The notes under the pieces: generated by a model
The model's input: only the letters and a program-made list of their open reading frames with translations
Database searches by the model: none
Told to the model about the DNA's origin: nothing
Part shown: positions 16,676 through 25,456 of the stretch, piece after piece
Position numbering within the stretch: position 1 is the first letter of the stretch
How the letters are laid out: each line of letters starts with the position of its first letter
Position numbers and translations under genes: made by a program
Assembly (NCBI GenBank): GCA_900540475.1
Contig: UQGG01000030.1
Coordinates: 1 to 64,000, forward strand
Source of the DNA: an uncultured Robinsoniella sp.
Lineage (GTDB): Bacteria; Bacillota; Clostridia; Lachnospirales; Lachnospiraceae
Direction: 5' to 3'
DNA: 64,000 nt

Positions 16676-17815
16676 ATGGTTTTAAATGGAATAGATTGTA
16701 TCAATGACTATAAGGGATGGTTTTCCGGTAATAGGCTTGGGCTGATTACTTCCATTTCCGGTGTGGATAAGAGGCTGGTATCTACAATTGATATTTTACG
16801 GGAAAAGTTTTTGCTGACAGCGCTTTACAGCCCGGAACATGGTGTCCGGGGAAATGTGGGTGCAGGGGGCGATGTTGATACATATGTGGATCCATATACA
16901 AAGATTCCGGTTTACAGCTTATACCGTAAGGATTCTAAGCGGCTTACGAAAGAAATGCTGGATCAAATAGATACACTGGTCTATGATATTCAGGATCTGG
17001 GTGTAAGATATTATACTTTTATTTCCACCATGTATTATGCAATGCAGGAGTGTGAAAGATACCAGAAGGAGCTGATTATACTGGACCGCATCAACCCCCT
17101 TGGGGATAAAGCAGAGGGGAATTTGCTCCGGGATGGTTATGAGAGCTTTGTCGGTGCATACTCCCTCTGTATGCGGTACGGGCTGACGATAGGTGAACTG
17201 GCGGATATGATTTATCAAGAACAACAATACCATTTTCCCCTGAAAGTCGTTCCTGTAAAAGGCTGGAAAAGGAATGAGATGTTTCCGGATACCGATGGAA
17301 TCTGGGTGATGCCAAGTACCGGGATACCCAGGTTTGATACGGCACTTTTATACCCGGGGACCTGTCTGTTTGAAGGGACTAATCTCTCGGAGGGAAGAGG
17401 GACATCGGCACCGTTTGAACTGATTGGGGCACCGTATGCAGACGGCTATAAGATGGCAAGGCTTATGAATTGCAAAAATCTGCCGGGTACTGTATTTTCA
17501 CCTGTATACTTTACACCTTTTAGCTCAAAGCATCAGGGAACGGCATGTGAAGGTGTCCAGATACACATTACGGATAGATATGCATTTTGTCCGGTAGAAA
17601 CCGGGATTCATTTATTGTCAGCATTCCGTGATTGTTATCCCGGAGAATTTGCTTTTTTGCCTCCTTATCAGGAAGGTGGAAGAAGTATGATAGAGTTATT
17701 GTTTGGCAGCGGAAAAATACTGGAAGAAGGAATGCAGGCGGAGGAGCTGATTTCCGGGTTTCATAGAGACAGCAGCGCATTTTATAAGAGAAAGTCAAAA
17801 TTTCATCGGTATTGA
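16676..17815 (+). CDS. namZ: NamZ-type exo-beta-N-acetylmuramidase (DUF1343, GH171)
   Basis: A 379-residue DUF1343 protein. Members of this family (NamZ) release MurNAc from the non-reducing end of peptidoglycan fragments. Characteristic pieces are GLITSISGVD, YSPEHGVRG, YDIQDLGVRYYTFISTMYYAM, LDRINPLG, and FEGTNLSEGRGTSAPFELIGAP. No signal peptide is visible, so the enzyme should act in the cytoplasm, unlike secreted Bacillus NamZ. Three in-frame ATGs follow GGAGGT (16667, 16670, 16676); 16676 has the best spacing and gives MVLNGIDCINDYKGW. It is followed 26 bases later by the NagZ-type gene, its natural partner. Confidence 0.88.
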   Translation: MVLNGIDCINDYKGWFSGNRLGLITSISGVDKRLVSTIDILREKFLLTALYSPEHGVRGNVGAGGDVDTYVDPYTKIPVYSLYRKDSKRLTKEMLDQIDTLVYDIQDLGVRYYTFISTMYYAMQECERYQKELIILDRINPLGDKAEGNLLRDGYESFVGAYSLCMRYGLTIGELADMIYQEQQYHFPLKVVPVKGWKRNEMFPDTDGIWVMPSTGIPRFDTALLYPGTCLFEGTNLSEGRGTSAPFELIGAPYADGYKMARLMNCKNLPGTVFSPVYFTPFSSKHQGTACEGVQIHITDRYAFCPVETGIHLLSAFRDCYPGEFAFLPPYQEGGRSMIELLFGSGKILEEGMQAEELISGFHRDSSAFYKRKSKFHRY

Positions 17816-17841
17816 GTGAAATAACTTGCAAGGAGATTGCT

Positions 17842-19374
17842 ATGGATTTGGATCAGAAAATAGGGCAGTTAATTGTTACCGGATTTCCGGGCAGTAAACC
17901 GGATCAGGCTTTTTTGGATCTGGTAAAAAAAGATAAAGTGGGGAATGTTATTTTCTTCTCATATAACATAACGGGCAGGGAGCAGGCAGCTAAACTGTGC
18001 AGGGAATTACGGGCGTTAATTCAGGAAGAAACGGGATTTCTGCCTTTTCTTACCATTGATGAAGAGGGCGGTGTAGTATCCAGGCTGCCCGAGGATACAG
18101 CAGTGCTTCCATCTGCAATGGCACAGGGAAGAACGTCCGATTTAGAGCATATCTATCAGGGTTCCAGAATCACAGGAGAAGAATTAAAGGCTCTCGGAAT
18201 TAATTTCAATCTGGCGCCGGTACTGGATATCAACAGTAATTTACGAAATCCTGTGATTGGTGTCAGAAGTTTTGGCGATGATGCCACATTAGTCAGCAAA
18301 TGTGCAGTACAGGCAGTGCGCGGCTTTCTGGATGCGGGGATACTGTGCTCAGGCAAGCATTTTCCCGGACATGGAGACACAGATGTAGATTCTCACCTGG
18401 GATTACCTGCTATTGATAAGAGCAGGGAACAGTTAGAGAAAGAGGAACTTCAGCCATTTCGCAAAGCCATTGCCGCAGGCATCCCTGCAATTACCATTGC
18501 ACATATGCTGGTGCCCGCTTATGAATCTGAAAAAATTCCCTGTACAATGTCCAGTAAAGTCATATCAGGATTGCTGCGGGAAGATCTGCAGTTTAAAGGT
18601 CTGGTAATCACCGACTGTATGGAAATGGACGCTATTAAGAAGTATTATGGTACACCAGCGGGCGTAGTAGAGGCTCTGCGGGCAGGGGCGGATCTGATTT
18701 TTATATCTCATACAGCATCGTTAGTTCATGAATCCATACAGGAAATCAAGAAGGCGGTGGAAGATGGAAGAATTGAAATGGACAGGATAGACGATGCGGT
18801 ACAGCGGGTGATGAAATATAAAGCATTATATGCGGGATATCCGCAAATAGATGAAAAGCCTGATTCTCAGATAGATTTAAATCTAGTGGGTACAACAGAG
18901 CAAAAAAAGTTCATGAACCAATTTTACAGAGAATGCATTGCGCTCTATAAACCAAAAGGAACGGATAAAATGGAAGTCGGACAAATGCCCTTATGGATTG
19001 GTCCCTGTCCTGCAAGGACTTCTCTGGTACAAAATGAAGCAGTCCGGGGATTTTCTTTTTCCTCTTTTTTAGCAGAAAAATATGGCGGTAAAGCAGTTTT
19101 TATGTCCTTAAATCCAACCCAGGACGAAATCAGAGGAATTATAAGCCAGACAAAAAAATGCAGTGCAATTGTAGCAGGTACTTTAAATGCCCATTTGAAT
19201 CCCGGGCAGACAGAACTAGTCAAAAAACTGGAAGATCTGGAAATACCCATGGCAGTAGCGGCTCTTCGGAATCCTTATGATCTGGAACAATTTTCTGATC
19301 ATATATTTCGGGCAGCGCTTTATGAGTATAGCGAAAGAGCAATGAAGGAATTCTGTAATCTTATTTTTAATTAA
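17842..19374 (+). CDS. nagZ: Beta-N-acetylglucosaminidase, GH3 (NagZ type)
   Basis: A 510-residue GH3 enzyme that releases GlcNAc from muropeptides. It has IDEEGGVVSRL, the NagZ His/Asp general-acid loop KHFPGHGDTDVDSH (from residue 172) and the nucleophile Asp near 258 in ITDCMEMDAI. It is longer than single-domain E. coli NagZ and has a C-terminal alpha/beta domain, like the two-domain Bacillus enzyme. No signal peptide is seen, so it is cytoplasmic. The ATG at 17842 follows CAAGGAG by six bases; TTG 17812 would overlap namZ and lacks a ribosome site. With NamZ it would take GlcNAc-MurNAc chains apart one sugar at a time, feeding the kinase and MurQ. Confidence 0.92.
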   Translation: MDLDQKIGQLIVTGFPGSKPDQAFLDLVKKDKVGNVIFFSYNITGREQAAKLCRELRALIQEETGFLPFLTIDEEGGVVSRLPEDTAVLPSAMAQGRTSDLEHIYQGSRITGEELKALGINFNLAPVLDINSNLRNPVIGVRSFGDDATLVSKCAVQAVRGFLDAGILCSGKHFPGHGDTDVDSHLGLPAIDKSREQLEKEELQPFRKAIAAGIPAITIAHMLVPAYESEKIPCTMSSKVISGLLREDLQFKGLVITDCMEMDAIKKYYGTPAGVVEALRAGADLIFISHTASLVHESIQEIKKAVEDGRIEMDRIDDAVQRVMKYKALYAGYPQIDEKPDSQIDLNLVGTTEQKKFMNQFYRECIALYKPKGTDKMEVGQMPLWIGPCPARTSLVQNEAVRGFSFSSFLAEKYGGKAVFMSLNPTQDEIRGIISQTKKCSAIVAGTLNAHLNPGQTELVKKLEDLEIPMAVAALRNPYDLEQFSDHIFRAALYEYSERAMKEFCNLIFN

Positions 19375-19377
19375 CCT

Positions 19378-19490
19378 GTCAAAGCGAAAATATAATTATT
19401 TAACAGGCGTTGCATTGACACAGGTTTCATTAAAAGTTATACTTTTTAATGGCAATGTGATGCAATATCTCCGATGGAAAGAATTTACAG
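19378..19490. other. Structured gap after nagZ
   Basis: The 219 bases between nagZ and the racemase gene hold CCTGT/ACAGG (19375-19407) and a larger imperfect hairpin in which ATTAAAAGT pairs with ACTTTTTAAT, flanked by TTGCAT/ATGCAA. It could be a weak terminator or a processing site. No gene is supported. Confidence 0.35.
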
Positions 19491-19593
19491 TAGGAAATCG
19501 GAGGGACGTCTAAAATTATGAGTTCATAAATACAGATCGTATGCGCACAGGTAATGGGCTGCAAAAAGCCTGATTAATAGGAGGGAATTCTAA

Positions 19594-20298
19594 ATGAAAA
19601 CGATTGGTTTAATTGGAGGCATGAGTTGGGAGAGCACAGTTACATATTATCAGATCCTTAACAGGGTAGTGAAAGACAAATTAGGTGGTCTTCATTCTGC
19701 CAAGTGTTTATTATACAGTGTCGATTTTCAGGAAATAGAAGAGTGCCAGGCAAATGGTGAATGGGAAAAGAGTGGAAATATATTGGCGAACGCCGCGAAA
19801 AGCCTGGAAAAAGGAGGTGCTGATTTTATTATCATCTGCACCAATACCATGCATAAAGTTGTACCGCAGATTGAAAAAGAAATTGAGATACCGATTCTGC
19901 ATATTGCAAAAGCGGCTGCGGTAGAGCTGAGAAGACAGGATATCAGGACTGTGGGACTTTTAGGGACGAAATATACGATGCAGCAGGACTTTTATAAAGA
20001 GAAATTGAAAGAGAAGCATGTAGATGTAATCGTTCCTGATCTTCAGGATATGGAAATCATTAACTCCGTTATTTACAAGGAGTTGTGTCAGGGAATTATT
20101 TCTGAGAAATCAAAAAAGGAATTTTTAAGAATTATTGACGGACTTATGAAAAAAGGAGCCCAGGGAATTATTCTGGGATGTACGGAGATTGGGTTGTTGG
20201 TGAATCAGGAGGATACGGAGATTTCGGTGTTTGATACCACTTATATACATGCGAGGCAGGCGGCGATGCTGGCGATGGAAGAACGGGTTTTGATATAG
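19594..20298 (+). CDS. Aspartate/glutamate racemase family protein
   Basis: A 234-residue amino-acid racemase of the Asp/Glu/hydantoin family. GLIGGMSWESTVTYY at the start and the two active-site motifs TNTMHKV and GCTEIGLL show it. The first site carries TNT rather than CNT, as in YgeA-type broad-range racemases, where Thr and Cys act as the pair. AGGAGGG precedes the ATG. It follows the muropeptide operon and ends before a terminator, so it may be co-transcribed. Interconverting D- and L-Asp or Glu would fit recycling of wall-derived amino acids, which is inference. Confidence 0.87.
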   Translation: MKTIGLIGGMSWESTVTYYQILNRVVKDKLGGLHSAKCLLYSVDFQEIEECQANGEWEKSGNILANAAKSLEKGGADFIIICTNTMHKVVPQIEKEIEIPILHIAKAAAVELRRQDIRTVGLLGTKYTMQQDFYKEKLKEKHVDVIVPDLQDMEIINSVIYKELCQGIISEKSKKEFLRIIDGLMKKGAQGIILGCTEIGLLVNQEDTEISVFDTTYIHARQAAMLAMEERVLI

Positions 20299-20311
20299 GG
20301 GAAATGTTAGG

Positions 20312-20357
20312 AGAGAGCAAAATAACTTGGCTAAAGTTGTTTTGCTCTCTTGCTTTT
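20312..20357 (+). terminator. Rho-independent terminator ending the muropeptide/racemase region
   Basis: AGAGAGCAAAATAACT (20312-20327) pairs with AGTTGTTTTGCTCTCT (20335-20350), 15 of 16 positions, with a seven-base loop and TGCTTTTT after it. It closes the region begun at 6194. Confidence 0.8.
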
Positions 20358-20493
20358 TATGCTGATTTCATTAAACTGGGCTAACCAATTTTAGGGTAGG
20401 AATGTTTTTTTAGTTAGTGTAGAATGCTGTGAATTATTTTCTTTACATTAGGTCCTTTGCATTAGGTTCGAAAAATATATTACATAAAATCGA

Positions 20494-20539
20494 CTATTCA
20501 ATACATTATATAACTATTTTAGACTTATTTCGCTATAAT
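20494..20539 (+). promoter_or_regulatory. Promoter region of the RTX gene with a CTATT direct repeat
   Basis: TATAAT at 20534-20539 is a good -10 box without a clear -35. CTATTCA (20494) and ACTATTTT (20513) lie 20 bases apart, the second covering the -35 position. This is the arrangement of an activator-dependent promoter. The same pair occurs upstream of the LytTR gene at 36641, with a spacing of 30. The rest of 20358-20622 is AT-rich and shows no gene. Confidence 0.45.
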
Positions 20540-20622
20540 TAAAGGATTAATTAAATATATAAAAGAAGAATAATGCGGTTATAAGTAAATCATATTCTAA
20601 AGTGAAAAGAAAGGGATTAGTT

Positions 20623-23600
20623 ATGGACACGATAAGTAATATTGAAAAAATGTATGAGGATTTAAAAAAATTAGCTGGCCAGACTGGAGAAGGTTCAGAA
20701 AAATTATTTTTTGATAAACTAAAACAAATAAAAGATGCATATGGTGATTGTACAGATGCTCTCGGCAAAATAATCAAAGTTGATAAAGTAGCAGTGTTTG
20801 TTACCGCGGGAAAATATAAATCGTTATTTGATGAAAATGATTTACAAGTAATAAGTAATGTAACAGATAAAGTAACATCTGTTGAGAAATGCATTAATAC
20901 TAGCGCAGATATTTTTAATCTAATTTCTGACAATAATTTGGAATATGATCTTAACGATCCAGATAAAAGAAAAGCTTATGTAGATGATATGATTTCTAAA
21001 ACAGGCAGCTTCTTCTCGCTGGCAGAGTCCGCAATAGGATACTTTGCCGGACCGTTTAGAGATATAATAACATATCCATTACAAATAGGGCAGGATATGT
21101 TGGATATATTAAGTAACATCAATACTGCCGTTTGTGAACGAAATAAACAGTTGAATGAACTAATGGATACATTGGACTCTATTTTAAGTGGAGTGAATAG
21201 TGAACTTAGTAAATTTGATAATAATAAATTTAATGAAATGATAAATTTTTACAAAGAATTAGAAAAAGCAGGTGTAATGGATGCGAGTAAGTTTATAGAC
21301 CAATTGAATAGTATGAAAAATGAACTACAAGATACAGCCAAGGAATTTGCCTCTAACTATGAAAAAATCTATAACGAGAAAAATAAGGATAATGGAACAA
21401 GCGTTGATGCTAATTACAGTTTAAATACCAATCAAATTATACAGAATATACAGCAGGAAGAGAAAAAAAAGGTGGATCCTTTATCTTTAGATATGAATGG
21501 AGATGGATTTAAAGTGACGTCCATAGAGGATGGTGTATACTTTGATCTGGATAATAATGGACTAGCTGAAAAGATAAATTGGATAAGCGGTGGTGATGCA
21601 TTTTTAGCACTGGATAAAGATAAGGATGGTATTATTGAAAATGGAAATGAGTTATTTTCAGAACATACAATTCTTAAAAACGGGAAATCTGCAAAGAACG
21701 GATTTGAGGCTTTGGCAGAGTATGATGATAACAAAGATGGAAAAATAAATCAGCAGGATGCTATTTACAAAGAATTATTAATATGGATTGACAAAAACCA
21801 GGATGGGTTTTCGGATGTAGATGAGCTTGTTAATATAGAATCAGCAGGCGTTTCAGAAATTATATTAAATTATAAGTACACGAATCAACAGCTTACCGAT
21901 GGTGTGGTTTTAGGAAATACTGCTGAATTCATATTTTCGAATGGTCAAAAAGGGCAGACCGGAGAGTTGTGGGTAGATGCTCGCTTACATGATACGTCAG
22001 ATAAAAACGTTCAGATAGAAATTTCTGATTATATTAAGTCTCTGCCTGATGTACGTTCTATTGGAAATGTGTATTCTTTACATAAATCAATGGCACTCGA
22101 TACAACTGGAAGATTGGCGGCTTTGATGGAAAACTTTTTACAGTCAGGAAGTGAAAAGGCACGTATGGATTCATTAGAAAAAATGTTGGAGATAATGTGC
22201 GTGGCGGAAGATATTGTGGATGATTCCAGGGGGCAGTTTTTTAATGGAAAAAAACTTGCAATTATTGAATGTCTGATGGGGAGAAAATATCAGGGAGCAA
22301 ATGGATCAGATCCTAATTCTTTGGCGGCGCCGGGTTTAATGAAAAGTTATAAAGATTATTTAGAACTTTATTATTGTGAAATACTTGGACAGACGACGTT
22401 AAAAAAATATAAGAATGTAATAAAGATTAAAGTAGGTGAGGATGGGATAAGAAGGATTGACGTTGAAGGTTTTTTAAATTATATAAAAGTTTCTTTGTTT
22501 GGAGAAAGTAATCCCAAACTTATTATTGAGGATATTGCCAGGTATGTTAAATATTTAGAGAAAATGGGAATAGCTGGTTTTGATGATTTGGCGTCTGCTT
22601 TTGGGGATTTAGAGTGGCTGGACAATATGATTATTTCTCGATTAAGTGATAATTATATTGGTGGTACGGAAAATGATGATATTATTCAAGGGACTACTAA
22701 GGATGATATTTTGGAAGGTGGGCTAGGAAATGACACACTTTATGGAGGAGCGGGAGACGATGTGTATCTGTTCGAAAGAGGATTTGGAAAAGATATAATA
22801 AACGATGATTCAGGGAATGACACCATAAAGTTCGGAGAAGGAATTGCGTTAGAGGATATTCGAATAGAGAAGAGAGGAAATGGTATAGCACTGATTGTAG
22901 GGTCAGATGAAATATTAATCCAGAACTACATGTATGGGAGCACATATCAAATAGAAAATGTGGAACTAACAGATGGAAGCCGGTATAGTTTGAACGAAAT
23001 GGCAAAGAATCTGAAAGGAACAGCTGGAAATGACGTGATGGAGGCCATACATATAGAAAGCTATATGTATGGAGGAGCCGGAGACGACAGGATAATGGGG
23101 AGCCAGGGATCAGACGTACTGGAAGGAGGAGAAGGGAATGATACTCTTTATGGTGGCTCCGGAGATGATGTATATGTGTTTGAAAAAGGATTCGGAAGAG
23201 ATATAATTGGCGAAGACGGAGGGAATGACACCATAAAGTTCGGGGAAGATATTGCGTTAGAGGATATCCGAATAGAGAAGAGAGGAAATGGAATAGCACT
23301 GATTGTGGGGTCAGATGAAATATTAATTCAAAACTATATGTATGGAAGCACATATCAAATAGAAAATGTGGAACTGTCAGATGGAAGCCGGTATAGTTTA
23401 AAGGAAATGGCAAGGAATCTAAAAGGAACAGCTGGAAATGACGTGATGGAGGCGATACATATTGAAAGCTATATGAATGGAGGAGCGGGAGACGACAGGA
23501 TAACAGGAAGCCAAGGATCAGATGTACTGGAAGGAGGAGAAGGGAATGATATCTTATCTGGAGGAGCCGGAGACGATGAACTAAATGGTGGAAGAGGAAA

Positions 23601-25446
23601 CGATACACTTTATGGAGGAGCTGGTGATGATGTATATGTGTTCGAAAAAGGATTTGGAAGAGATATAATTGGCGAAGACGGAGGGAATGACACCATAAAG
23701 TTCGGGGAAGATATTGCGTTAGAGGATATCCGAATAGAGAAGAGAGGAAATGGAATAGCACTGATTGTGGGGTCAGATGAAATATTAATTCAAAACTATA
23801 TGTATGGAAGCACATATCAAATAGAAAATGTGGAACTGTCAGATGGAAGCCGGTATAGTTTAAAGGAAATGGCAAGGAATCTAAAAGGAACAGCTGGAAA
23901 TGACGTGATGGAGGCGATACATATTGAAAGCTATATGAATGGAGGAGCGGGAGACGACAGGATAACAGGAAGCCAGGGATCAGACGTACTGGAAGGAGGA
24001 GAAGGGAATGATATCTTATCTGGAGGAGCCGGAGACGATGAACTAAATGGTGGAAGAGGAAACGATACACTTTATGGAGGAGCTGGTGATGATGTATATG
24101 TGTTCGAAAAAGGATTTGGAAGAGATATAATTGGCGAAGACGAAGGGAATGACACCATAAAGTTCGGGGAAGATATAGCGACAGAGGATATACGGATAGA
24201 GAAGAGAGGGAATGGAATAGCACTAATTGTGGGGACAGATGAAATATTAATCCAGAACTATATGTATGGGAGCACATACCAAATAGAAAATGTGGAATTA
24301 TCAGATGGAAGCCCGTACAGTTTAAAGGAAATGGCAAGGAATCTAAAAGGAACAGCTGGAAATGACGTGATGGAGGCGATACATATTGAAAGCTATATGA
24401 ATGGAGGAGCGGGAGACGACAGGATAACAGGAAGCCAAGGATCAGACGTACTGATAGGAGGAGAAGGGAATGATATCCTTTCAGGGGGAGCCGGGGACGA
24501 TGAACTAAATGGTGGAAGAGGAAACGATACGCTTTATGGAGGAGCCGGGGATGATGTATATGTGTTTGAAAAAGGATTTGGAAGAGATATAATTGGTGAA
24601 GACGGAGGGAATGACACCATAAAGTTCGGGGAAGATATTGCGATAGAGGATGTCCGAATAGAGAAGAGAGGAAATGGAATAGCATTGATTGTGGGGGCAG
24701 ATGAAATATTAATCCAAAACTATATGTATGGAAGCACATACCAAATAGAAAATGTGGAACTGTCAGATGGAAGCCGGTATAGTTTAAAGGAAATGGCAAG
24801 GAATCTAAAAGGAACAGCTGGAAATGACGTGATGGAGGCGATACATATTGAAAGCTATATGAATGGAGGAGCGGGAGACGACAGGATAACAGGAAGCCAG
24901 GGATCAGACGTACTGGAAGGAGGAGAAGGGAATGATATCCTATCTGGAGGAGCCGGAGATGATGAACTAAATGGTGGAAGAGGAAACGATACGCTTTATG
25001 GAGGAGCCGGAGATGATGTATATGAGTTTGAAAAAGGATTTGGAAAAGATATAATAAACGATGATTCAGGGAATGATACCATAAAGTTCGGGGAAGGAAT
25101 TTCGATAGAGGATATCCGGATAGAGAAGAGAGGAAATGGAATAGCACTGATTGTGGGGTCAGATGAAATATTAATTCAAAACTATATGTATGGGAGCACA
25201 TACCAAATTGAAAATATAGAATTTTCATATGGCACAGTAACTAATATTGATACATTATTTAATACACTGACATCGTTAAACTCAACATCCACTTACTCAG
25301 ACACAGCAACAGACACCAGCAAGCTAGTATCTCTAATGATACAAACGTACAATAGCAGCAGTCAGGATCAGGCACTGTATACGACGTATAATACGAAAAA
25401 AGAAGAGACGCAGTATATAGATATTTTCAAAAGTGCAGCAGTCTAG
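20623..25446 (+). CDS. EF-hand/RTX repeat protein, type I secretion substrate
   Basis: A 1607-residue protein with no signal peptide. Residues 1-280 are mostly helical. At 285-408 lies a domain with three EF-hand-like loops (DKDKDGIIENGNE, DDNKDGKINQQD, DKNQDGFSDVDE) after DMNGDGF, a pattern seen next to RTX regions in other bacteria. From about 680 to 1540 there are six large units, each with two to six GGxGxDxxx nonapeptides and a 75-residue module (FGEDIALEDIRIEKRGNG...ENVELSDGS) like the haemolysin-type calcium-binding-related domain. The C-terminal 60 residues are Ser/Thr-rich and probably hold the secretion signal. Genes for HlyB-like and HlyD-like proteins follow at once. Start ATG 20623 has AAAGGGA upstream. 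The activity (toxin, adhesin or S-layer-like) is not visible; no enzymatic domain was recognised. Confidence 0.88.
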   Translation: MDTISNIEKMYEDLKKLAGQTGEGSEKLFFDKLKQIKDAYGDCTDALGKIIKVDKVAVFVTAGKYKSLFDENDLQVISNVTDKVTSVEKCINTSADIFNLISDNNLEYDLNDPDKRKAYVDDMISKTGSFFSLAESAIGYFAGPFRDIITYPLQIGQDMLDILSNINTAVCERNKQLNELMDTLDSILSGVNSELSKFDNNKFNEMINFYKELEKAGVMDASKFIDQLNSMKNELQDTAKEFASNYEKIYNEKNKDNGTSVDANYSLNTNQIIQNIQQEEKKKVDPLSLDMNGDGFKVTSIEDGVYFDLDNNGLAEKINWISGGDAFLALDKDKDGIIENGNELFSEHTILKNGKSAKNGFEALAEYDDNKDGKINQQDAIYKELLIWIDKNQDGFSDVDELVNIESAGVSEIILNYKYTNQQLTDGVVLGNTAEFIFSNGQKGQTGELWVDARLHDTSDKNVQIEISDYIKSLPDVRSIGNVYSLHKSMALDTTGRLAALMENFLQSGSEKARMDSLEKMLEIMCVAEDIVDDSRGQFFNGKKLAIIECLMGRKYQGANGSDPNSLAAPGLMKSYKDYLELYYCEILGQTTLKKYKNVIKIKVGEDGIRRIDVEGFLNYIKVSLFGESNPKLIIEDIARYVKYLEKMGIAGFDDLASAFGDLEWLDNMIISRLSDNYIGGTENDDIIQGTTKDDILEGGLGNDTLYGGAGDDVYLFERGFGKDIINDDSGNDTIKFGEGIALEDIRIEKRGNGIALIVGSDEILIQNYMYGSTYQIENVELTDGSRYSLNEMAKNLKGTAGNDVMEAIHIESYMYGGAGDDRIMGSQGSDVLEGGEGNDTLYGGSGDDVYVFEKGFGRDIIGEDGGNDTIKFGEDIALEDIRIEKRGNGIALIVGSDEILIQNYMYGSTYQIENVELSDGSRYSLKEMARNLKGTAGNDVMEAIHIESYMNGGAGDDRITGSQGSDVLEGGEGNDILSGGAGDDELNGGRGNDTLYGGAGDDVYVFEKGFGRDIIGEDGGNDTIKFGEDIALEDIRIEKRGNGIALIVGSDEILIQNYMYGSTYQIENVELSDGSRYSLKEMARNLKGTAGNDVMEAIHIESYMNGGAGDDRITGSQGSDVLEGGEGNDILSGGAGDDELNGGRGNDTLYGGAGDDVYVFEKGFGRDIIGEDEGNDTIKFGEDIATEDIRIEKRGNGIALIVGTDEILIQNYMYGSTYQIENVELSDGSPYSLKEMARNLKGTAGNDVMEAIHIESYMNGGAGDDRITGSQGSDVLIGGEGNDILSGGAGDDELNGGRGNDTLYGGAGDDVYVFEKGFGRDIIGEDGGNDTIKFGEDIAIEDVRIEKRGNGIALIVGADEILIQNYMYGSTYQIENVELSDGSRYSLKEMARNLKGTAGNDVMEAIHIESYMNGGAGDDRITGSQGSDVLEGGEGNDILSGGAGDDELNGGRGNDTLYGGAGDDVYEFEKGFGKDIINDDSGNDTIKFGEGISIEDIRIEKRGNGIALIVGSDEILIQNYMYGSTYQIENIEFSYGTVTNIDTLFNTLTSLNSTSTYSDTATDTSKLVSLMIQTYNSSSQDQALYTTYNTKKEETQYIDIFKSAAV
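22726..25240 (+). repeat. 462-bp tandem repeats inside the RTX gene
   Basis: The GNDTLYGG core recurs at 22732, 23140, 23602, 24064, 24526 and 24988: one 408-base step and then four exact 462-base steps (154 residues). The 54-base difference is an 18-residue pair of nonapeptides (SGGAGDDELNGGRGND) missing from the first unit. Units two and three are identical over long stretches, which points to recent duplication or gene conversion. Confidence 0.92.
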
Positions 25447-25456
25447 GGAGGCATTC

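Noticed and set aside
22697..25228. 843-codon open frame on the minus strand
   Set aside because: It is antisense to the RTX repeats; the regular codon bias of the repeats keeps the opposite frame open. It is repetitive, His/Leu-rich and has no ribosome site.
22726..25240. Possible CRISPR or satellite array
   Set aside because: The repeats are 462 bases, in frame and protein-coding; there are no short repeats with unique spacers.
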